A stretch of 64,000 nt of DNA from contig OU964925.1 of the NCBI GenBank assembly GCA_918807975.1, positions 28,183,608 to 28,247,607 on the forward strand, read 5' to 3'. The DNA comes from Aplidium turbinatum (taxonomy: Eukaryota > Chordata > Ascidiacea > Aplousobranchia > Polyclinidae). A program made the translations under genes and the position numbers. Within the stretch, counting starts at the first letter, position 1. Every line of letters starts with the position of its first letter. This document shows positions 55,830-64,000 of the stretch, piece after piece. Under the pieces are notes generated by a model that saw nothing but the letters and a program-made list of their open reading frames with translations, was not told the origin of the DNA and did no database searches.

Positions 55830-57889
55830 ACAATCCGTGTATGTAATTGTATAGTGTGTCTGCTGAGTGTTTGGGTAAAAGAATAATATAAACCTGTAAA
55901 GTGTAACCTACGAAGCATCGACCCTTGAGCTCTGAGCGTTGCGCTAAAAAAAGAAAGAAGATCTTACGACCACAAGCTGCATTCAACCGTGACGACAAAA
56001 TTAGTTATACATGGACGACAAACACAAAAATCTTATTAAAATATTCTCTTTTTTGTATTTAAAACAAAATGCATGCTCTTGCTCATTGCTCATTGAGCTT
56101 GAAAAGATATCTATTAATCGCAAAAATAGAATCTTAAAATCTGTTAACGAAGATTTGAAAAAGGTTTAACGGTTCCTTAATTTATTGTTAAAGGTTAATT
56201 TCTATGGTTTAATGATGGTAGCTTTCCAACATTGTAATGTTAGATCTACTCAAAACAATTTAATTCAAGTTTGATCTCCACGAGTGCTCTTTCAATAAAA
56301 TGTTTTGAACAACTAATTTTACAGATGCATATAAGTTTAGGGTCGTAGAAAAAAATTTATAACTTAAAAGTTCAAAAAAATTTTGTGAAGCCCTGACATG
56401 ATACAATAAGACTTTTTTAAGTAGAGTATTTGGACCGCTTCAACACAGAGCTATTTTGTTTCTCTGTCACTTCCTGGAAGAGAGAAAAAGGTGTGCACGA
56501 ATGGTATTTCTAATCTCAAATTATTATTATTGTTTATGTTTCGCTGTGGATTATTGATTGAGATGCCTTTGAAGAAATACCAACGCCCTGACCATTTTGT
56601 AACACTTATCCTATCAAGGCTTTGTCGGTCCGAGGATAAAGATTCAAAACCAAACCATTTCAGGATCGTTTAGTAGTCCAAATAGAGAAAAAATTGACAA
56701 AATATCAATTGAAAGAACTTTTCAACATGTTTTAACTTATCTGGAAGTTACTGTATTGTAATTACGTACCAAGCTTTGTACAGGTTTTCAGTTTGACCAT
56801 GATTTAAGTTACTTAAAAATTGATTGTTTTGATTTGATTTAAGATTGATTTGTATTAAAAACTTTAATTCTAGCATTGCTCATGTGTATTGTATTTTATA
56901 GAATATAAACTTCATCACTTGCAGGCATATTCTTGACTATTTTATTCTTGAAAAGTAACATGAACACAAAACCAAACAACTAGAATTTTTTAAAATTTAA
57001 ACTCATGCATTGTTGCAAGGTGATGTCAACAAAATGTAGCAAAAGTTTAGTGGATGGTTTACAAACCCATTAAAGTTCAACGCTATCAATAATGCCAAAA
57101 ATATATATATTCCAACATTAAGTTCAATCCGTTCAAAAGCTTGTGTCCACCGAGGTGTGACTGATTAAATATAAAGCATACTAAAACAAAGAATGACTTT
57201 GCTTCAAATCATCGAAGCCCGATAAAACCTATAACAGAAGATAAGGGTTTTTCAACGTTCCTACAGGTTGATGCAGCTGGGGCTCGAAGGAGGGGGGGGG
57301 GGGTGATTGAGGCGATCGCCTTCCTTAAAGCACAGAAAAGTAGCTTTATTCATAATGTAATTGCAAGGTCAAATTAACGTTAATTAACGTTAATAAACCA
57401 ATACACTAATGTGTTTTATTGAAATCACCCCGCCTGCTGACTCTGCCTTGAATTTCTGTGACTAATCAAGTAATGAAAGCGCCATCTTGATATCAATTAT
57501 TAGTTATCTTTGTTTAAAAATAAAGGTACTCTTGATTACGCAACACGCACAAAATTACAATAGTGAAATTTCATATGCCTGACATTGATGCTTAGAGTTT
57601 GTAAAAATTAATTATGCAATTCCTTCGCATACCGAACGTTTGAAAAATCAATATTTTTAACGCTGACAACTCTTCGAACACGTTTAACATTTCATCGCAA
57701 ATACATCTGTCAAAAATTTATATGACGTCAGCGTAAAATTACGCATTGTTGACTTTAGAATCTCAACCATCAAAACATGATATAACAATGTTTTTTTGCC
57801 ATTGTAAAACCAGTCAGCAACATCATTGTAAGCTTTAAAATAATTAGCAAGTGAGAAATTCAATTCTAAGGCTAATATGGTTTTTCCAG
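55830..57889. other. Intergenic DNA, mostly unrecognised
   Basis: Apart from the repeat box at 56600-56655 and a G-run at about 57292-57303, I see nothing interpretable. Confidence 0.35.
56600..56655 (+). repeat. Dispersed repeat box, copy 3
   Basis: CCTATCAAGGCTTTGTCGGT and GAGGATAAAGATTCAAAACC match 11302-11358 closely and 3105-3165 less closely. Confidence 0.55.
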
Positions 57890-58690
57890 GCAGTCGGATC
57901 TTCTTCTCTCGTATTGTCGCTATATGTCAGGGCATCCGTTGGTTAGTCACTGCCTGGTGTCGTCATCGATGGAAATTAGGCCTTCCATACCATGGGGTGG
58001 TCTATATAGCCGGCAATCCTTGATAATGTGGGCTGCCGTCTGCATTTCGCCACACTCACAAGCTGCACTCTCTGCCAAGCCCCAGCGCAACATGTCTGCA
58101 CCATAGCGTCCAACACCAGTGAGCAAACGGTTACGCCTTGATGAGGCAAGTCTAGAGAGGCCATGTCCCAGCTGGTTTTCGGACGGGGATCTGAATACTT
58201 GGCGAAGTGGGGACGTGCTGCTTGACCATTGTTCACACCACGCCGCGTGGCACCACTGTTTGCTAGGGCTTCCACCAGAGGCTGCCAGAAGGTCTTGTGC
58301 AGCGCGTACAAATGGCTTTCTTGATTTTAGCCGCTGCTTTGGTGGATATCTCAGCGTGGTTGTGTGTAGCGGATGGCCAGGGTTTAGGGCTTTACGGCTC
58401 AGGGAAAGAACAGCACGTTGGCGCCGTAGTGCAGCTGGCTCAATGTTTGCAAGGACAGGCAAACAGTCAGTTGGAGTTGGGCGGAGGCAACCTGTGACAG
58501 TTCGCAGGCAGTTGTTGATTGGTACATCGACAAGGTCAGTATGGGCACTTCTGCACCAAGTAGCAGCACAGTATTCAGCAGGGGCGTAGACTAAGGCTAA
58601 ACCACTTGTTCTCAGCACTCGGATAAAGTCGAACGTAGCGAGCAGTGACTGGAAGAGGAAATTTGTTGGTTGCATACGAGAACACGTCTA
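57890..58690 (-). pseudogene. 5'-truncated LINE, C-terminal region and 3' end
   Basis: A minus-strand frame of 242 codons (58675 to 57947) reads AEYCAATWCRSAHTDLVDV, NNCLRTVTGCLRPTPTDCLP, VLANIEPAALRR and closes with a Cys/His cluster CECGEMQTAAHIIKDC. This is the region after the reverse transcriptase in a common invertebrate LINE group (APVWxxSxHxxxVD...LNxxxRxxxGxLxPTP), with a terminal CCHC-like finger. A stop lies just upstream near 58690 and no RT core follows, so the copy is truncated. The frame is long and clean for a fossil, so it may be recent. Higher GC than its surroundings also marks it as foreign. The clade is unresolved. Confidence 0.75.
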
Positions 58691-61249
58691 TGTTACCGGT
58701 AAATGTCTGCAAAGTAAAAGTACACATTTATTAGCCTTCCAATAGTAATGAAGCTGTTGCCTATGCTTCGACTTAAACATGGAATTCCTTTAAAAAAAGG
58801 GTTGCTTACATTTGTTCTTTCGCAAGATTGCAGCCTAATGGAAGTTATTAAAATGAAATAAAAAAGGCATCTTAGCTTTTTCAAAGTGCTCTTCTACATG
58901 CAGACACACACGGCCCTCATATTCAAGAAGCTTGTCAGAAACACAACTATCACCCAGTGTCGTGTTTCCGTTTTGTTCCAACGAACCCAAAAATCTCGCA
59001 ACGAAGCCTCTGTTCCTACTAGAAGAAGATTGTTCACACTGAAGCACGACAAAATTTAATGTCTCAATACATGGCAATCCCAAACCAAATCAGTAGAGAA
59101 ATCCAACCACTTTCAAAATTAAGAAATCAATTGTGAATTAAAGATCAAACGAAAAACATTTTTTCTATTGGGATATACAGATTTTTTTAGGCTTCACAGT
59201 AACACAAAAAGTTTGTGACTTAATATTGCTACAATTTTTGATTTGACCATTTAATCCAGTGTTTCGTAGCTTTTGTTGGTCACAGCACTTTTTCAAAGAG
59301 CTATTATCTAACATTCAGACACTTAAGAAACTTCTAAAAAAGATCCTAAAAAATGTTCCTATTCTACCTACGGACCCATATTGTAACACTCAGACTCCCT
59401 TATATATTCTATGATTCCAAGTGAATTTTTAGTGAATAACCTCTACTCCAAAGCGGTACAATAATTAAATTGCTTGTTGAGCATACTACAGAAACTAACC
59501 AATTTTTTTCAGTTTTTATCTACAATTTTTTTCATATTGTCGGAAGAGTTTCCGTAAGTCACCAAGAAGTGCGACACCCATTGATTGTGACTGTGGCGTC
59601 ACCCATTGATTGTGACTGTGGCGTCACCCATTGATTGTGACTGGGGCGTCCTTGGGTTATGACTCCAGTTAGAGTGGTTGGTTTATGTAAATCTACCTGG
59701 ATCCATTGGCCGTTGTTATCTGCGTTTTTACGAACAACTTGTTAGTACGAGTGCCACAAAATCATTTTTGACTAGGCTAAAGCAATTATATTTTGAGTTT
59801 AAGGTGGCATTGTGCAAACCGTTTGTGAAACAATTCTCACTTCTTATCGAAATAAATTTTAAAGTTTTGGACTATTTGAAAACTGGTTTTGAAATGACAT
59901 AGCCCAATAATCTACTGGTATTTTACAATTTAGCGCATCTCCCGCGTTGCATATGTCTGTAAGATTTGCATAAAGGGTAGTTCTTTTGCTATTCTAACCT
60001 ATCAAAAATTTGCTGTACATTTAAGCAAAGCAGCATTACAGTGACTATTGATTAATTTCTAGTATTTACAAATCTACAGTTGTGCTAGTACTTATGCTTA
60101 TCTAACGTTTACTCACTCGTACTATATATCAATGTTGTGGCCAATTCCTACAGTTTTAGTTGCATATTTAATTCATTTATAAAAATGTATTAAGGTAGAA
60201 GAATTTACCATACACATTTGATAGCTACATCCTCAATAAACAAATTTGTGTCTGCAATAGCTTTCACTGGGCAGTCCAAGGAGGTACTTTTGGAAGCGGG
60301 CCGAGATGATTTTAACGGCCCACAAACTTTGCAAAGGGCCCGGGAACTTAAAAAACCTGGTTTATCCTTTGGATACAGTACATTTTCATAGACATCTCTT
60401 GATTTTATGCCCAAGGATTTCATTAATACCGGGACCAAATTATTTTTTCAAATGCTCTGTGTATCTAAATCCCACAGCAGGATCACTCTATGGAGTTGCC
60501 AGATCATTCCTGCATATTGAGATATTAAGTTTATAGAATAAGTGGTTGTAATACTGTAGGCTATGTGTAGTAGGGAAAACAGACTAGTAACCCAACATAA
60601 TTATGGAAAGTCACATAAAAAAAAACGGAAATTGTTACATTCCTCGATAAAATTAATTTGATAAAATACACTAACAAAATTAATGTAAAGTTTTTATCGG
60701 CAACTTACTTATGCGAGCTGACCATGCTCCAGTGCTGATTGAGTTACCAGTCCTAGAAACTTGGTTGTCTAGTCTCGCGTTTCTTGCTGTGTTTCAGTTC
60801 AGATGTTTTTATTTTTTCATTTACTTCTTGAAGTATAGCCTATGTTTTAACTTTTTTTTGCCAAGACGTACGGATGAGGTGATGGAAATTAGCGGCGATC
60901 AAAAGTAGGCCTATCTGTTCGATATCGTGTTGGTCATCGAAGGAAGTCTGCCTCCATAAAGCATTCGATTCCGTGATCCAGGAAAACAGGGTCATGCACG
61001 ATGGCTTACTCTCGTTTCAAGGATATGCCGACTTTATATCTCGGCACCAGAACCAACAGAGCCGCTGATAGAAATGACGACGTATGCTACAATGCTACAT
61101 CGTTAAAGTATACATGTTACATTGTTAAAGCTATATCGCTCCAATGTGGTTTACTACCAAGCAAAACAAGAAGATTCACTTTGCTGCTCGGTCTTTCTTT
61201 CGCTTGGTTAAGCTGACTCCTCGCTATCTGACAGGCTAATCAAAAAATG
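58691..61249. other. Intergenic DNA, mostly unrecognised
   Basis: It contains the 25-bp triple repeat at 59576-59650 and a GGCCC-rich fragment near 60300-60345 that may be an old hAT piece. An 82-codon minus-strand frame at 58835-59083 has no recognised domain. Confidence 0.35.
59576..59650 (+). repeat. 25-bp tandem repeat, three copies
   Basis: The unit ACCCATTGATTGTGACTGTGG plus CGTC is repeated three times; only the last copy has a change (GACTGGGG). The near-identity implies recent expansion. Confidence 0.85.
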
Positions 61250-61688
61250 TCGTCGACAGTTGCCTACAAACAAAGGCCTTCGCTGCGCATCCGGAAAATG
61301 TAGTGTTGGTTCTTCTGCATGACGAGTCTAAGCCAATACGTAAGCGCGCAGTTCATCGGATCCAGAAAGCAAGGGACGAGTACACGGGTGGGATACGTCG
61401 TTTCCAAATACCTAAACTAAACTTTGGGTACACAGATATGACAACAAACTCGTTGCGCCGGTAGAGCGAGCGGAAACTCACTGAGCCGCCAATCTACGCG
61501 ATTTCAGCATCCAACAGCTCACAGAGCTTTTCGTCGAGACGGATGTTCCTATATCGATTGACAGTTTTCCGTGCTGCACACAAGCAGTTGAGCGCGCAAT
61601 CAAACTCGTCACCAAAGTAAGCGATGAAGTCATCGGCCATGACAGCAGACATGAGCTTATTCTGACTCGAACTGCTGCTCACTCATAA
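61250..61688 (+). pseudogene. Fragment of an uncharacterised invertebrate repeat-protein family
   Basis: One frame (61276-61443) reads AFAAHPENVVLVLLHDESK, IRKRAVHRIQKARD and IRRFQIPKLNFGYTDM. A second frame (about 61483-61688) reads LRDFSIQQLTELFVETDVP, FPCCTQAVERAIKLVTKVS and DSRHELILTRTAAHS-stop. I recall a multi-copy family of unknown function in cnidarians and other invertebrates with the same order (HPENxLLAMLxDxxxxIRELAxRRIxKAR, then FPCHTQAVERxxKxVTxAS), but I cannot name it. The frame changes between the parts, so this copy is degenerate. Upstream sequence near 61000-61250 may contain more of it. Confidence 0.5.
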
Positions 61689-61689
61689 C

Positions 61690-62639
61690 GTTCACGTTTT
61701 GAGTCAAAGAAAGATTACGTTCTGTGATTGTTTTTGACTATTTTTGTCGTTTTGTGTATTTTCTATTTTTTTTAATTATTTAACTTTTTTTTTTTTTAAG
61801 AAAAAATGTTTTTTATTTTATTTGGGTAATATTATCTTTTTTGTGCGGCGTTTTCCCGGGGCTCGATCTAAAAAAAAATTTTTAAGATTATTTGTTTGTG
61901 ACCTAAGCCTCCTATCTGAGCCGAGTTGCTAAGTGATTTGACAAAAAAAGTGCATTGACGGCCCTCCCTAATGTGGAAGTCTGCATGAATGAAATGTTTT
62001 GTGACAATTGAAAACTCTTTGTTTAGTAAATTTTGCAAAAATTAAATTAAAGATGATCGGCCTGCGTGGGAATTTTAGATGATATTTTAATAGTTGTAAT
62101 TAACGAAAACCACGTCACATTTTTTTTTCTCTCAGACTGAACACTAAACAGAAACAAATTAGCCTACACTCTGTGGTATCACTTAGACTACTGAGAAGAC
62201 TTACTCCACTAACAAGTAAATCTGTTGAAAAAAAGAAAAAAAGTGTTCACTACAAAATAACAAAACTGCCAGAGTGTGCGATATAGCTTCGCTTTGTACA
62301 ACATAGCTTTACGTTGTTACATTTATCTATCGTGATATCATGAGATTGTGATGGCCAACTCATTGCAGGCATAAATTCTGGAAGTGGAGGTCACTGGCAG
62401 CTGATGTTGTACTGTAGATCTTCAACCATGCAGAAACGGATTAAGAAAAGGCGGGCCAAAACGGACATGCGGAGTAACACGGACATTTGCTTTAAAAAAA
62501 AAACTGCAGAGAAAAATAATACTTTTTTTTCTCTACCTTCTAAAATTACTTGAATAAATATTCAAGACAAAAAATTGAAAACTTTTCTGTGCCACACTTG
62601 GCAGCAAAAATGTCTTATAATAACGCTTCCTCGCATGAC
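61690..62639. other. No recognised feature
   Basis: T-rich runs (61740-61900) and AT-rich DNA; no conserved frame was seen. Confidence 0.35.
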
Positions 62640-63359
62640 AGATGCATAGCAATTAGCATCAAGAGAGTTAGGCTACGCTAGACTAACATTAGCGAGGAAT
62701 TTCTCGCTTTCTCTACGTTCCATTCAAGGCACAACAAAAGCATAGATAGGTGTGAATTTCGTGCAAGTCTTAAAGAAGCACATTTGGATTCGTCAACGCT
62801 GCGTTTAGTTGCAACAGGTGAGTGTCCTTCCATCACGGTCTTCATGGACTCATAACAGATGGCATGAAGAAAATAATCGTACCCCTGTGATGTGGCACAA
62901 CTGCATCTCACACCAAGACAATATGGTTGCTCAGTCAGTGAAGATGTCTAATGTGATAGAAATCATAACATTAACTGTAGTCTATGTTGGATTTGTGTAA
63001 ATGCGCTTAATCATCACAAGTTTAAGCAATTCCTGCTATATATTGATGCTGATTATGCTCACTGCTAATGCTCCCTGCCGTTCAGTGGCCAAGCCGTGCT
63101 ACGACTCAAAAGGTTCTAAGCGCTTCTCCTGGAGATCAAGGAGTTTGCTAAAGGTAAGAAAATAATCCGTTGGCTGAGCAACGAAGGACAAGCTGATGAT
63201 GTGGCATTCAAGGTTGATATTACCACATACCTTTCGTCTTTTAACTGCTTCCAAAAAGGTAATGACAATTTCTGTCACAATTGGTACAGCACAGCGTGTG
63301 CCTGCATTGTAAAGCTTCGCTTTTGGAAGACCCAGGTTGTATGTAACACCAGGTTTTAG
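62640..63359 (+). pseudogene. ZBED/GTF2IRD2-like hAT-derived transposase fossil
   Basis: Pieces of one protein appear in order in changing frames. TNISEEFLAFSTFHSRHNK and HLDSSTLRLVATGECPSIT lie at 62682-62840, GLHGLITDGMKKII at about 62840, and MWHNCISHQDNMVAQSVKMS at 62890-62950. NALNHHKFKQFLLYIDADYA follows at 63002-63061. LLLEIKEFAKGKKIIRWLS, DDVAFKVDITTYLSSFN and CIVKLRFWKTQVV lie in an ATG-less frame at 63120-63359. These correspond to EELL, TDGAPAM, HCIIHQExLCAKxLKM, LNHRQFxxFL and LAFLVDITxHLNxLN...KLRLWETQ in the hAT-related family found in ZBED5, SCAND3 and GTF2IRD2. There are at least four frame changes. It is a decayed transposon copy, not a domesticated gene. Confidence 0.7.
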
Positions 63360-63432
63360 CTTTTTTTACTCAGAGAAATTCCCAGCTGCAGTGAACACCA
63401 CGTCCTACACTGTACCCTACATGTACACTTAG

Positions 63433-63990
63433 TTTCATTCATGTAAAAACTTTAATGATGTTGCTGCTTTGATGAATTTGGTGGCATATTAGCCACCCCA
63501 AAAATGAGGAAAGACACGACGTGTACTATTAGCTCTCAGGTGTACACCTGAAAGCTAAAAGAAAAGTTGTTTCTGAGAAAACTCAGTGGAACGCGCCCCA
63601 ATCTGTGATACAAATCATGTCTTTGTACTGTAGGCCTACCTTATCATTTTATTTTTACGTATGTGAATGAATGCCCCACTTGGGGAAACTAAATTTTGAT
63701 GTTCTGAAATCTTTAAGTAAAATGGTATTACCAACACTTGGTTTCATTCATGTACCTTATGATGTTAATTTTGTGATTTTGGTGAGTTATGCTCCCAAAA
63801 TCAAGTTAAGCCCCACTTTGGGACCATAAAAAAAGTGGTTTCGAACTCAATCGAACATGCTTCAACTGATGGCACATGTTTGATGTTTGTACCTTATGAT
63901 GTGATTTTTACGCATTTTGGGCCACATTTGGCTGCCGCTTATATGAAAATGCCCCACCTAGAGCACCGAAAATAAATAGGCTTACAATTA
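63433..63990 (+). repeat. Imperfect internal repeats
   Basis: TTTCATTCATGTA recurs at 63433 and 63742, and GTACCTTATGATGT at about 63752 and 63889, each followed by a TTTTGG...CCCCACNT stretch. A 30-bp near-palindrome centred on GGTGTACACC lies at about 63529-63558. It could be the 3' non-coding part of the element whose transposase fossil precedes it. Confidence 0.5.
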
Positions 63991-64000
63991 AATAAAGAAC

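Noticed and set aside
57285-57305. G-run as a quadruplex site
   Set aside because: A single G tract next to GGGGCTCGAAGG is not enough to support a structured element.
58119-58589. 156-codon + strand open frame
   Set aside because: It is antisense to the LINE C-terminal frame, which has recognisable motifs.
61494-61682. Minus-strand frame starting MSSSSSQNKLMSAVMADDF
   Set aside because: It is antisense to a conserved-looking + strand block of the uncharacterised family.
1-64000. CRISPR arrays, operons, ribosome-binding sites, origins
   Set aside because: Introns with GT-AG borders and animal gene families show this is eukaryotic nuclear DNA; no spaced short-repeat array of CRISPR type was seen.

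Overview
The window reads as intron-rich, AT-rich metazoan nuclear DNA, most likely from an invertebrate chordate such as an ascidian tunicate. The host genes have animal architectures (an adhesion GPCR, an SLC7 light-chain amino-acid transporter, a secreted discoidin protein). Repeat diversity is high: hAT, piggyBac, BEL/Pao, non-LTR LINEs and several tRNA-derived SINE families. The species assignment is an inference; animal origin is secure.

Layout. 1-1711: the last four exons of an adhesion-type GPCR on the + strand; the rest lies to the left. 1712-9254: intergenic DNA with a hAT MITE, a TTAA-flanked insertion beside its own empty site, a second hAT MITE and a hairpin MITE. 9255-22715: a complete 11-exon SLC7A9-like (b0,+AT) transporter gene, read as 498 codons with matching phases at every junction; its introns hold a decayed piggyBac copy, SINEs and hairpin MITEs, and one intron has a GC donor. 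22716-30347: a hAT-rich stretch (four elements, three of them nested with other repeats). 30348-38852: a four-exon secreted protein, a signal-peptide exon followed about 6.9 kb later by three exons of one F5/8-type C (discoidin) domain; the long intron holds a SINE dimer and a nearly full-length LINE. 38853-53400: an 8.3-kb BEL/Pao element with two LTRs and a 5-bp target duplication, plus a partial relative. 53400-64000: MITEs and degenerate transposon coding sequence, including a ZBED/GTF2IRD2-like hAT fossil and a fragment of an uncharacterised invertebrate repeat protein.

The three host genes are all on the + strand and show no functional link. Several sequence markers before the discoidin gene (24.4, 26.3 and 29.5-30.3 kb) recur in order at 40.4, 49.3 and 49.9-50.7 kb, which suggests an old tandem segmental duplication later broken up by transposons. 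No CRISPR, operon, rRNA or convincing functional tRNA gene was seen. I found no clear undescribed system; the most unusual points are the duplication, the GC-AG intron, the SINE dimer with three target-site copies, and the insertion with an internal empty-site control.
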